DNA of 29,862 nucleotides from CAJGDV01 sp036667875 (GCA_036667875.1 JAVWTD010000011.1:1-29862); one strand, 5' to 3'; positions 7,445 to 15,407 are shown, counted from the stretch's first letter. Program-made: numbers and translations. The notes: a model not told the origin generated them from the sequence alone.

Positions 7445-9907
7445 ATGAATAAGAAAAAAATAATAGCAACATTATTATTTTCAATAATAAGTCTAATTAG
7501 TTTTTCAAATAATGTCGACGCATATCAAGTTGTTGGTAATTTAAATAGAAATCCCATGCCAAACATGTTCTATGAAAGAACAAGAGCAAATTATTATTTT
7601 TCATATCAATTTTCAGAATATTCAATAGATAGTAAAGTAGCTTATTGTATAGAGCCTGGCGTTGATATAACAGAATCAACATATTATGCAACAGATAATT
7701 TAACAAGTGGATCTGGATATACAGCAGAAACTATGAGAAAAGTATTATTATATGCTTATTATGGATATGAATATCCAGGTCATAATACTAATTTGTATAG
7801 GGTAGCAACTCAAACAATGATATGGGAAGAAACGGATACATTTAAGTTTAGATACTTTACTGAAAGATACGGATATGGAAGTTATATTGATATATCAAAA
7901 GAAAAGAATGAAATTCAAAGGTTAGTAGATAATCATTATGTAAGACCATCATTTAATGGGCAAACAATTACCGCTAATGTAGGAGAAACAATTACATTAA
8001 CAGATAATAATAATGTTTTATCAAATTACGAAGTGATAGGTAATAACATTACGGATGTAACTATTAATGGGAATCAGCTATCTTTTAAAACTGAGACAGT
8101 AGGAGAAGTAAGCATTGAATTTCAAAAGAAACAATATATAAGTAATGTAGCCTTAGTTCATTATAATAATAATACTCAAAAAATGGTAACATCGGGAGCA
8201 TTAGATCCAGTTTATTCTAAACTTACAATATTAAGTTTAGGTGGAACAGTTGAATTTGTAAAACACGATAAAGATTTAAATGTCGCACAAGGACAAGCTA
8301 CTTTAAGTGGTGCAGTATATGGAATATATAATACGAATGATGTTTTAATTGAAACGTTAGCAACGAATGATAATGGATATTCTATAAGTAGAAATCTTCC
8401 CGCTTTTGGAACTTACTATATAAAAGAAATAACACCAAGTGTTGGATATCAACTTGATAATACAAAATATTACTTTGATAGCAATATTGATTCAATAAAT
8501 GCTAGTTTAAAAGTGTATGAAACAATTATAAGTAATGAGTTTGAATTTACCAAAGTATATGCTGATGCTAAAACAAGCATAATGACACCTGAGGTAAATG
8601 TTACTTTTGGTTTTTATAATAGTAAAGGTGAACTATACAAAACAGCAACAACAGATATAAATGGTCGAATTAGTATTAATTTAGTATTTGATACATACAC
8701 TGTCAAACAATTAACTAGTACTACTGATTATGAAAAAGTAGATGACTTTATTATCGAAGTGAAAGAGATGAAAGATACAACTTATAAAGTAATATCAAAT
8801 GCAGAAGTAACAGCAAAACTAAAAGTAATTAAAATAGATGCTGATACAGGAAACATTATAGAACGAGCTAATATAGGATTTAAAATATTTGATGTAATTA
8901 ATAATAGATATGTTGAGCAAGTAATAACATATCCATCCAAAGAAGTAATATCTATATTTAGAACTGATTCAAATGGAATTTTAATTACCCCATATCCTCT
9001 TGCAAGTGGTACTTATTTATTAGAAGAAGTAGATCAAGCAATGGATGGATATTTATGGAATGATAAATCAGTTGAATTTTCAATCGGTGAAAATAGTGAA
9101 CTTATTAATGATAACGAATATGGAATTATATTTGAAGTTAAGTTTGAAAACAAAGCAGTAAAAGGTTCAATAGAACTTAATAAAACTGGTGAAGAAGTAG
9201 AGCTAACAGAGGAAGGTTATATCTATACTGAAAAAGTATTAGAAAATGTTAAATTTGGACTTTATGCTAGTGAAGATATATTTGATGGTATGGGCAATTT
9301 AATCTATTCTAAAGGTTCTAAAATATCAGAATTAATAACAGATGTAAATGGTTATGTTAAAGTAAATGATTTATATTTAGGACGTTATTATTTATTAGAA
9401 CTTGAAACAGCAGATAATCATGTATTAGATAAAAATATATATTATTTTGAATTAAAATATATTGATCAATATACAGAAATTATAAATTACACATTATCAA
9501 TTAAAAACTATTTGCCTAAGGGTACTATAGAGTTTACTAAAACTGATTTTTCTACAAGTAAAGCATTACCAAATACTTTAATAGAAATCTATAATGAAAA
9601 TGATGAATTAATATTTACTGGTAGGACAGATGAATTTGGTAAAATAATAATAAATCAATTACCATTAGGAAAATATTATATTTTAGAAATAGAAGCACCA
9701 GCAGGTTATGAATTAAATCCTGAAAGAATGTACTTTGAAATACTAGAAGATGGAGAAATAATTAAATGTAATATGACAAATAATTTAATTATTACAGAAG
9801 TACCTTCAACTGGATTAAATCAAATTAATTATTATAAAATAACTTCAATGTTATTAGCTGTCTTAGGATTAGGAGTGCTATTATATGCTAATAAAAAGAA
9901 AAAATAA
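7445..9907 (+). CDS. Thioester-domain surface adhesin with CnaB repeats and VPSTG anchor
   Basis: The ATG with AAGGAGG upstream gives 820 residues. A signal peptide covers residues 1-26. The N-terminal domain has the pattern of a thioester adhesin: Cys68 in AYCIEP and Gln123 in ATQTMIW would form an internal Cys-Gln thioester able to bond covalently to host or partner surfaces. After a beta-rich segment (about 170-265) come five CnaB/SpaA-like domains. In four of them the usual Lys near the start and Glu near the end (for example K273 and E328 in domain 1) fit intramolecular isopeptide bonds. Domain 2 has VKQLTS where the Glu would be. The C-terminus has a VPSTG sorting motif, a membrane helix and a lysine tail. 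The gene overlaps the sortase gene by 23 bases. Likely role: mating-pair contact or host adhesion during transfer. Confidence 0.85.
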   Translation: MNKKKIIATLLFSIISLISFSNNVDAYQVVGNLNRNPMPNMFYERTRANYYFSYQFSEYSIDSKVAYCIEPGVDITESTYYATDNLTSGSGYTAETMRKVLLYAYYGYEYPGHNTNLYRVATQTMIWEETDTFKFRYFTERYGYGSYIDISKEKNEIQRLVDNHYVRPSFNGQTITANVGETITLTDNNNVLSNYEVIGNNITDVTINGNQLSFKTETVGEVSIEFQKKQYISNVALVHYNNNTQKMVTSGALDPVYSKLTILSLGGTVEFVKHDKDLNVAQGQATLSGAVYGIYNTNDVLIETLATNDNGYSISRNLPAFGTYYIKEITPSVGYQLDNTKYYFDSNIDSINASLKVYETIISNEFEFTKVYADAKTSIMTPEVNVTFGFYNSKGELYKTATTDINGRISINLVFDTYTVKQLTSTTDYEKVDDFIIEVKEMKDTTYKVISNAEVTAKLKVIKIDADTGNIIERANIGFKIFDVINNRYVEQVITYPSKEVISIFRTDSNGILITPYPLASGTYLLEEVDQAMDGYLWNDKSVEFSIGENSELINDNEYGIIFEVKFENKAVKGSIELNKTGEEVELTEEGYIYTEKVLENVKFGLYASEDIFDGMGNLIYSKGSKISELITDVNGYVKVNDLYLGRYYLLELETADNHVLDKNIYYFELKYIDQYTEIINYTLSIKNYLPKGTIEFTKTDFSTSKALPNTLIEIYNENDELIFTGRTDEFGKIIINQLPLGKYYILEIEAPAGYELNPERMYFEILEDGEIIKCNMTNNLIITEVPSTGLNQINYYKITSMLLAVLGLGVLLYANKKKK

Positions 9908-10502
9908 GAAACTATATATTATAGGAATTTTTATTATATTATTTTCTATTGGTATAAGTAGTATTCCATTTTTCATAGAAAATAATGAAAATATGAAAGA
10001 AGAAGAAAAGATTGAAGAATTCTTAAAAATAGATAAAATAGAAAAAATTCAAAATATAGATGAAGTAAAAGAAATAAAAGAAGTGAAAGTTAATAATTAT
10101 AATATGGTTATTGAAATACCCAAAATAGATTTATATAAAGGTTTATACAATCTTGATTCAAAATATAACAATGTAGCTTATAACATAGAAATACTAAAAG
10201 AATCAGATATGCCAAATGTTACGAATGGTAATTTTATATTGGCAAGTCATAACGGTAATTCATCAGTCTCATATTTTGAAAAACTAACAAATTTAAATCT
10301 ATTTGATGATGTATATATTTACTATGAAAATGTTAAATATAATTATCAAATAACTGATTTTTATGAAGTTAATAAAAATGGAATTATTGAGATTAAAAGA
10401 GAACATGATGAAACGGTTATTGTTTTAATTACATGTAAAAAAAATACTAAAGATAAACAATTAGTATATGTAGGAAATTTAATAAATAAAGAAAATTATT
10501 GA
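9885..10502 (+). CDS. Sortase, probably dedicated to the adjacent adhesin
   Basis: Sortases cleave LPxTG-like signals and attach the protein to the cell wall or to another pilin. This 205-residue protein has an N-terminal membrane anchor (about 10-30), a charged linker, and the sortase beta-barrel with catalytic His122 in LASHNG and Cys184 in LITCKKN. The usual catalytic arginine, expected a few residues after the cysteine before the last strand, is not obvious: the sequence there is KDKQLVYVG, with Gln192 in the likely place. The start overlaps the adhesin gene, so the pair is translated together, and the substrate is probably its VPSTG signal. The family call is firm; activity without the Arg is uncertain. 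Confidence 0.85.
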   Translation: MLIKRKNKKLYIIGIFIILFSIGISSIPFFIENNENMKEEEKIEEFLKIDKIEKIQNIDEVKEIKEVKVNNYNMVIEIPKIDLYKGLYNLDSKYNNVAYNIEILKESDMPNVTNGNFILASHNGNSSVSYFEKLTNLNLFDDVYIYYENVKYNYQITDFYEVNKNGIIEIKREHDETVIVLITCKKNTKDKQLVYVGNLINKENY

Positions 10503-10531
10503 TAATAATTATCTAATTGGAGGTGGTTATT

Positions 10532-10828
10532 ATTGCAAACAAAAAAAGATTTATTCAAATACCTTTTGATTTAATAAGTGATAGTAACCTAAACCCAATT
10601 GATCTAATTATTTATGGACAAATATTATCCTTAACTAATCAAACTGGATATTGCTATGCAAATAATAAATATTTTATGAAACAAAATAGGTTGTCAATGT
10701 CGGCTATAACTAGGAGTTTAAGTAGATTAAAAAAGAATGGATATATTCAAATGAATTATCAATGTAATGAAACAAATTCAAAAAAAAGAACTATTTATTT
10801 AATTGAGGGTATAGTCAAATATGACTAA
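10532..10828 (+). CDS. HTH_36-type DNA-binding protein, probable ATT start
   Basis: About 98 residues: IANKKRFIQIPFDLI, then a winged helix-turn-helix (NPIDLIIYGQILSLTN, YCYANNKYFMKQ, MSAITRSLSRLKKNGYI). It resembles the N-terminal HTH of Firmicute plasmid/ICE replication-associated proteins. The start is unusual. The frame has TTG at 10517 and GTG at 10523, but both overlap or precede the GGAGG at 10519-10523. The codons at proper distance are ATT at 10529 and 10532. The protein ends in GIVKYD, and degenerate copies of the same coding repeat follow the stop. It leads a block of DNA-metabolism genes and may be an initiator remnant or a regulator. Confidence 0.6.
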   Translation: MANKKRFIQIPFDLISDSNLNPIDLIIYGQILSLTNQTGYCYANNKYFMKQNRLSMSAITRSLSRLKKNGYIQMNYQCNETNSKKRTIYLIEGIVKYD

Positions 10829-10874
10829 GGGTATATTCTTAATTAACTATAAAGGTATGGTCTGAAATGACTAA
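10808..10874 (+). repeat. Three imperfect ~22-24-base direct repeats over and after the HTH gene stop
   Basis: Units start at 10808, 10830 and 10854. The first and third match at 17 of 21 bases (GGTATAGTC... against GGTATGGTC..., both ending ATGACTAA); the middle one is weaker. The first unit codes GIVKYD at the end of the HTH protein, and the third would read GMV-stop-ND. They look like a decayed peptide-repeat tail, but could also be iteron-like binding sites. Confidence 0.5.
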
Positions 10875-10944
10875 TATAATATATAAGTAATAATATATAA
10901 ATATAATAATGCAATTATTTTATAAAGCACAAGGAGGAATAGTG

Positions 10945-11328
10945 ATGCTAAAAGAAATAAGAAATAGTGTTTCTTTAACAGGAAACATATCGTCAATCAA
11001 AGAAGAAAAAGAAAATATGAACGGTAGAAAATATTTATTTTTTGATATTTGTCAAAATAATAAATACATAACAAAAGAAGGCGATGAAAGAGAAGATAAA
11101 CAATACTTCTCTTTTAAATTATATCCAAAAGAATTAGAACAATATAGAAGTTTGATAGAAGTCGGTAAATGGGTACATATTTTAGGATATATGCATGCTT
11201 ATATTGATAACAATGGATTTAAGCATAATTATATAGTTGTCAATCAAATAAGAGAAATGAAAAATGAGAATGATAAAATTGATAACGAAATATTTGATTA
11301 TGACTGGCTCAATGATGAAGAAGAATAG
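10945..11328 (+). CDS. OB-fold single-stranded-DNA-binding-like protein
   Basis: The 127-residue protein begins LKEIRNSVSLTGNISSIKEE and has the strand pattern of an SSB-type OB fold (SVSLTGNI, KYLFFDICQNN, YFSFKLYPKE, GKWVHILGYMHAY, HNYIVVNQI). The C-terminus is acidic (DYDWLNDEEE), as in SSB tails that recruit partners, but it lacks the canonical DDDIPF tip. AAGGAGG lies seven bases before the ATG; an in-frame GTG stands three bases upstream. It lies two genes before a second, more typical SSB, so the element carries two OB-fold proteins, perhaps for handling the single strand made during transfer. The fold call is by pattern only. Confidence 0.6.
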   Translation: MLKEIRNSVSLTGNISSIKEEKENMNGRKYLFFDICQNNKYITKEGDEREDKQYFSFKLYPKELEQYRSLIEVGKWVHILGYMHAYIDNNGFKHNYIVVNQIREMKNENDKIDNEIFDYDWLNDEEE

Positions 11329-11569
11329 ATTATTAAAGACATTGAGGTTATTAGATTTTTCATATTTAAAAAAAGATTGGTTAACTAAATTGGAAATAAA
11401 AAGATATTTAGGATGTAGCGACGAGGAGTCGTTTTTTCTTTTGCAATATTTTAAAGAAAAATACAAATTAGATTATGTACCAATGAATTATTTTTTTAAA
11501 GAATGCAATTTCAAATTTAATGAAGAAAGAAATGATAGGTATCATGAAGCATTAACGATGCTTCTTTAA
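11315..11569 (+). CDS. Small protein of unknown function, overlapping the OB-fold gene
   Basis: About 84 residues, starting at tandem ATG codons (11312/11315) that overlap the end of the previous gene by 14-17 bases. I see no ribosome site of its own, so coupling is likely. The sequence DWLTKLEIKRYLGCSDEESF followed by a helix could be a helix-turn-helix, but I do not recognise a family. The coding region contains a terminator-like hairpin at 11417-11437. Its codons (encoding CSDEESFF) carry an unusual G+C-rich patch followed by a T-run, which stands out from the surrounding composition. Probably an accessory protein of the element. Confidence 0.5.
   Translation: MKKNRLLKTLRLLDFSYLKKDWLTKLEIKRYLGCSDEESFFLLQYFKEKYKLDYVPMNYFFKECNFKFNEERNDRYHEALTMLL
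11417..11437 (+). terminator. Terminator-like hairpin inside the small coding region
   Basis: AGCGAC (11417-11422) pairs with GTCGTT (11428-11433, one G-U) around a GAGGA loop. The second arm runs into six T (11432-11437), then C and four more T. This meets the look of an intrinsic terminator although it lies within an open reading frame. Confidence 0.5.
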
Positions 11570-11592
11570 TACACGAAAGGATGTGATGTGAA

Positions 11593-11979
11593 TTGCAAAG
11601 ATTTATTAAAGCATTAAAGGTAGAACCAAATAAACTTCCAGAAGAAATAATCGTTCAAAACACTTTAAAAGCTAAACAAGCTATAGTAGGTGGAGATATA
11701 GAATATACATACCTAGAAAATGATGAAAGTATAGCTATTATATGTAATGAATGTGGTAAGTTAGATGGGCTACCGTATAATCGTGATATTGGTCATGATA
11801 TTATTGCTGGAACATTCTTAATTGTAAGAGATGAAGATATTGGAGAAGATAGATCATTATTAGATGAACAAATAAAAAAGTATAAAAAAAGATTTGATGA
11901 AAAATCAATTATAGATACTAATACTAAAATTACAGAAATAATGTTATCTAAAAATAAAATAGAAGTATATGAAATATAG
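11593..11979 (+). CDS. DUF3846-domain protein
   Basis: A TTG start with an AAGGATGTG ribosome site gives 128 residues. The signature of DUF3846 is clear: a lone conserved segment KAKQAIVGGDIEYTYLENDE, then IAIICNECGKLDGLPYNRDI, then HDIIAGTFLIVRDE. This family is common on conjugative elements and phages of Bacillota. Its function is not known to me, though its usual neighbours are DNA-processing genes, as here between an OB-fold protein and SSB. The C-terminal 40 residues are charged and helical. ATG-less starts of this kind (TTG) recur in the window. Confidence 0.8.
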   Translation: MQRFIKALKVEPNKLPEEIIVQNTLKAKQAIVGGDIEYTYLENDESIAIICNECGKLDGLPYNRDIGHDIIAGTFLIVRDEDIGEDRSLLDEQIKKYKKRFDEKSIIDTNTKITEIMLSKNKIEVYEI

Positions 11980-11994
11980 AAATGGAGAATGATT

Positions 11995-12345
11995 ATGTTA
12001 AATCAAACAGTAATGGTTGGAAGATTAGTAAGAGACCCAGAAGTATTAAAAACAGAAAATGACAAAGATGTAAGCAATATTACAATAGCAGTTCCTAGAA
12101 GTTATAAGAATGAAAACGGAGAATATGAAACTGATTTTGTTGATTGTGTTCTTTGGTCAGGTATAGCAACTCAAACAGCTGAATATTGTAAGAAAGGTGA
12201 TTTGATTGGAGTAAAAGGTAGATTGCAAACTTCTACTTATGAAAAAGATGGCAAGACTCAAAAGTCATTACAAGTAGTAGCTGAAAAAATTACTTTTTTA
12301 TCATCGAAACAACATGAGAAAAGTACTGATGACATGGAAGTTTAA
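11995..12345 (+). CDS. ssb: Single-stranded DNA-binding protein
   Basis: Typical SSB OB-fold: LNQTVMVGRLVRDPEVLKTE, ITIAVPRSYKNENGEYETDF, VDCVLWSGIATQTAEYCKKG, DLIGVKGRLQTSTYEKDGK. At 116 residues it has almost no linker or acidic tail (it ends STDDMEV), so it is shorter than chromosomal SSB and probably cannot recruit partners through the usual tail. I chose the second ATG (11995) because TGGAGA lies at good distance; the ATG at 11989 abuts the ribosome site. It would coat the single strand received or displaced during conjugation. The gene is the last before an inserted nuclease gene with its own promoter. Confidence 0.9.
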   Translation: MLNQTVMVGRLVRDPEVLKTENDKDVSNITIAVPRSYKNENGEYETDFVDCVLWSGIATQTAEYCKKGDLIGVKGRLQTSTYEKDGKTQKSLQVVAEKITFLSSKQHEKSTDDMEV

Positions 12346-12355
12346 ACAGTCATTA

Positions 12356-12364
12356 TGATATAAT
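12356..12364 (+). promoter_or_regulatory. Extended -10 promoter of the Mrr-like nuclease gene
   Basis: TGATATAAT, within ATGATATAATAT, the same core as upstream of hsdR and of the gene at 29813. It starts 11 bases after the SSB stop and 26 bases before the nuclease ATG. No clear -35 box. Confidence 0.55.
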
Positions 12365-12381
12365 ATCTTTGAGGTGGGACT

Positions 12382-13398
12382 ATGCCTAGGAAAGGAAGAA
12401 ATTTTGAACTTCAATATGAATGGTTATACAAATTAAACCCCGAAAAATATTATATTGAATCTCCAGCAATGCTTTTAGATAAAACAACTGGTGGAAAAAG
12501 AGAAGTTGATATTCTAATACAATATGATGATGAAAATGGTTTTAAAAGAAAAGTAGGAATCGAATGTAGAGACAGGAAAAAGACAGAAGATTCAATGTGG
12601 ATTGAACAATTGACAACTAAAAGAAATGATTTGGAATTGGATTATATTATAGCAACTACTACAAAAACATTTACCAAAAATGCTGTTAAGAAAGCGGCAG
12701 CACATGGTGTGATTGTTGAAAAGGCTGAGATGATAAATAGTGAAATGATCGATAAAATATCTAAAGATTTAATAATTGACATATATTTTTTAAAATTTGA
12801 ATTTACAAGATTAAATTTTGTTATTAATAATAAAGTAATCAGTTACAAAGAATTATTAAAAAAACTAACTTTTATCGAACTCAATGAATTTACTAGAGAA
12901 ATTAACGGAGAATTTTATTTTTCTTTAGACCCTCATTTTGTTCTAGATAAAATGAACTTTAAACAAGAAGATTTTTATAATAACAATCCAGATAATAATA
13001 TGATCTTTTCAAATAATATAGTGTTTGGAAATTTAAAACCTGAAATCATTGAAAAATTAGGAATAACAATAATGTCTTATGAAATATTATGTTCCCCTAT
13101 GAAAGTTACATACCCAGTTAATAATCAAATTTCGGTATTTACAGTAAGTGAGAAATCAAATAAAAAATTTAAAGTTCATTATGGTGATGAAATCGAATAT
13201 TTTAAATGTGGCTATGTAGATGATGGGAAAATAATTAATGAGTTAAAACTAAAAGAAAGAAAATATTATAGATATATTGGAATGAAAATGTGTATTAATA
13301 CAATATTTCCTGAAAATTATGATATGACTATGGATATTGAAAAACCAGAATTACATAAGAACTTGATAGGTGAAATATCATTTGAAAAGATTGTTTAA
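12382..13398 (+). CDS. Mrr-like restriction endonuclease family protein (likely defence cargo)
   Basis: The first 120 residues match the PD-(D/E)XK fold of Mrr-like enzymes: REVDILIQY with Asp43, then VGIECRDRKK with Glu61 and Arg63 in the E-x-K position, then SMWIEQLTTKRNDLELD and the strand YIIATTTKTFTKNAV. The E-C-R form instead of E-x-K is seen in a subgroup I recall that shares the WIEQL motif. The remaining 220 residues are not recognised and could bind a target or a ligand. It may cut modified or foreign DNA. The gene has a GAGGTGGG ribosome site, its own promoter and an excellent terminator, and it separates SSB from the transfer genes, so it looks like an inserted cassette. Confidence 0.7.
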   Translation: MPRKGRNFELQYEWLYKLNPEKYYIESPAMLLDKTTGGKREVDILIQYDDENGFKRKVGIECRDRKKTEDSMWIEQLTTKRNDLELDYIIATTTKTFTKNAVKKAAAHGVIVEKAEMINSEMIDKISKDLIIDIYFLKFEFTRLNFVINNKVISYKELLKKLTFIELNEFTREINGEFYFSLDPHFVLDKMNFKQEDFYNNNPDNNMIFSNNIVFGNLKPEIIEKLGITIMSYEILCSPMKVTYPVNNQISVFTVSEKSNKKFKVHYGDEIEYFKCGYVDDGKIINELKLKERKYYRYIGMKMCINTIFPENYDMTMDIEKPELHKNLIGEISFEKIV

Positions 13399-13428
13399 AA
13401 TAATTTAAAAAAAATAATAAATATTAAT

Positions 13429-13456
13429 AAAACCAAAGGTATTTGCCTTTGGTTTT
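13429..13456 (+). terminator. Strong intrinsic terminator after the nuclease gene
   Basis: A perfect 11-bp stem (left arm AAAACCAAAGG) with a six-base loop ends in TTTT. This is the best terminator in the window. The VirB2-like gene starts only 21 bases after it, most of that taken by its ribosome site. Confidence 0.85.
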
Positions 13457-13477
13457 ATAATAATTTGGAGGTTAAGT

Positions 13478-13759
13478 ATGAATAAAATATATGTACTTGC
13501 TAATGGTATTAGCAAATTAGAAGGAGGCAGTTATAATGTAGACTCAATTATAAAAGCCATACAAACATTTTCGACTTGGGCATTAAGAGTAGGTATTGCT
13601 TTATCAGGAGTAGCACTTATCATAGGTTTTATTTTATATGCTGTTGCAGATGTTGATCAAAAAGCTAGAGTCAAACAAAGAATAATACAAACAATGTTTG
13701 GAATTATAGGAATCATTTTAGCAATATCAATTGTTAACCTAATAATTGATTTGTTTTAA
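13478..13759 (+). CDS. VirB2/TrbC-like small membrane protein of the transfer apparatus
   Basis: The 93 residues contain a short N-terminal segment (YVLANGISKLEGG) and two membrane helices (about 33-55 and 70-92) joined by a short basic loop (DVDQKARVKQR). This is the layout of VirB2/TrbC pilin-like proteins of Gram-positive type IV secretion systems. A TTTGGAGG site precedes the ATG. It lies directly upstream of the VirB6-like gene with a 12-base gap. The assignment rests on topology and position rather than a sequence motif. Its expression requires transcription to pass the strong hairpin ending 21 bases upstream. Confidence 0.65.
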   Translation: MNKIYVLANGISKLEGGSYNVDSIIKAIQTFSTWALRVGIALSGVALIIGFILYAVADVDQKARVKQRIIQTMFGIIGIILAISIVNLIIDLF

Positions 13760-13771
13760 GGAGGCGGATTA

Positions 13772-15139
13772 ATGCTATTAAAAGCTCTTGATTTACTTAG
13801 AACTTTAGGATGGTCTATAGTTAATTTTATATTTTCATTAATAGATACAATATTTGAAGTACTAAGAGAATTAAATAGTTTTGATATTGTAGATAGTGTC
13901 GCTAATAATACTATGTTTAGTAATTTTCATATTGGTATTATTGCGATAGCAATCACTTTATTAGGATTATTTGCAATTTGGAAATTTGTATCTAAAATAA
14001 TAGATCCTGATGATACATTATCAAGCGGTGAAATAGTAAAAGAGATAATTAAGTGCAGTCTACTGGTATTGCTATCAGTATTTTTATTTGCACAAGTATC
14101 AACTTTTTCTATTAAACTTAGTGGGTATACAGCCTCAATATTCTCAAGTAATAATACAAAATTATCGGATAGTATGTTAACTATGTATGTAGAACATGCA
14201 GAGGGATATATTAAATCTAATGAATACAAAGAAGAAAGTATTGAGACATATATTAAAAATAATAGTTTCAATAATAGAAAAATGTACAATGATAAATATG
14301 TAACGGCTTCTAATTGGATATTACCAGATGAGAAAGACTATAAGTATTCAATAAATTGGATTATGGCGATTATAGTTGGAGGATTTTTCTTATATGCATT
14401 ATTTTTTAGTGGAATGATGTTAGCAAAGAGGCAAATAGAATTTCTATTCTTATTTGTTATTTCACCTATTATATTTGCAAGTAGTGTTGGTAATAAACAA
14501 AGAAGAGGAGCAGTTGTAGAACAATTAGTCTCACTCATGTTTCAAGGTGCTGTAATCATGCTTATAATATGTTTAACAGCTATAGTAATGCAAGCAGTTA
14601 ATAGTACAACATTTTTTGCTGATTCAACATTTAAGAATATACTAATTAAATCACTTATGTTTATTGGTTGTGGTTCATTTTTATTAACTGGATCACAAGT
14701 CGTAAATCGATTTATAGGTGGTAATGTAAGTGCAAATTCTGGTAGAGAACAAATGATGGCTATGATGGGATTCGGTCATAATATGAATACTGTGAGTAGT
14801 GCTGCTGCGTTAGGTGGAGTTGGTGCAACAATGCTAGGTGCTGGAATTATTAGTTCAGGAGCAGGTAAAGTTGGTGGGAATAAACTATTTGATAAAATGG
14901 GAAATGCTATTTCAAACTTTGGTAAAGGAATAAGTAATTCGGCTTCAACAAGTACAGGAGTTAAAAGTAAAATAGGTGATACAATATCTAAGTTTGGCTC
15001 ATCAGTAAGTTCTCATAATCCATCTAACATAGGTAGAAGTTTAAGAAGAAGTGGAACAGATAATTTACAAAATGCTGTAGGCACAATATCACCTATGAGA
15101 AATACATATAGAAGAAGATATGGAAATAGAGGTGAGTAA
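13772..15139 (+). CDS. VirB6/TrbL-like polytopic membrane channel protein
   Basis: The 455-residue protein has about six or seven membrane helices between residues 10 and 325, including segments around 45-70, 90-110, 195-215, 225-240, 255-270 and 295-310. The rest is a Gly/Ser/Asn-rich basic tail from about residue 325 to the end (GGVGATMLGAGIISSGAGK..., ending RNTYRRRYGNRGE). This is the layout of VirB6/TrbL proteins, which form the inner-membrane pore of the mating channel. AAGGAGG precedes the ATG. It is followed by the VirB3-like gene almost without gap and, after an inserted cargo gene, by virB4, as expected in this class of ICE. Confidence 0.8.
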   Translation: MLLKALDLLRTLGWSIVNFIFSLIDTIFEVLRELNSFDIVDSVANNTMFSNFHIGIIAIAITLLGLFAIWKFVSKIIDPDDTLSSGEIVKEIIKCSLLVLLSVFLFAQVSTFSIKLSGYTASIFSSNNTKLSDSMLTMYVEHAEGYIKSNEYKEESIETYIKNNSFNNRKMYNDKYVTASNWILPDEKDYKYSINWIMAIIVGGFFLYALFFSGMMLAKRQIEFLFLFVISPIIFASSVGNKQRRGAVVEQLVSLMFQGAVIMLIICLTAIVMQAVNSTTFFADSTFKNILIKSLMFIGCGSFLLTGSQVVNRFIGGNVSANSGREQMMAMMGFGHNMNTVSSAAALGGVGATMLGAGIISSGAGKVGGNKLFDKMGNAISNFGKGISNSASTSTGVKSKIGDTISKFGSSVSSHNPSNIGRSLRRSGTDNLQNAVGTISPMRNTYRRRYGNRGE

Positions 15140-15141
15140 TT

Positions 15142-15402
15142 ATTTATATAACAGTTAAGACGTTAAAAAAGACACTTGGAAAGTTTATTGAAGTAAGTGA
15201 TCTTTATATTGGATTACCTATGCTATTTATATTTTTAATATTATTTTCATTTACTAATTTCAAAATACAAGCACCAGTATTTTTATCACTTTGTATATTT
15301 TTAATGCTTCCTATTAATTTATCCAAAAAAAACAGAATGTATAAAGTAGTATGTCTAAGTTTTTTATATTTATTTAAATGTAAGCAGTATATTAATTATT
15401 GA
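15142..15402 (+). CDS. VirB3-like membrane protein, apparent ATT start
   Basis: The protein, about 86 residues, starts near YITVKTLKKTLGKFIEVSDL. It has two membrane helices (GLPMLFIFLILFSFTNF, VFLSLCIFLMLPI) and ends in a basic tail after LSKKNRMYKV. This agrees with the VirB3-like proteins that stand before virB4 in Gram-positive transfer operons. The frame has no ATG, GTG or TTG before 15220, which lies inside the first helix and would destroy it. An in-frame stop at 15133-15135 and AGGTGAG at 15130-15136 put the start at ATT 15139 or 15142. An ATT start is rare but known (infC of E. coli). Confidence 0.65.
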   Translation: MYITVKTLKKTLGKFIEVSDLYIGLPMLFIFLILFSFTNFKIQAPVFLSLCIFLMLPINLSKKNRMYKVVCLSFLYLFKCKQYINY

Positions 15403-15407
15403 TAAAA

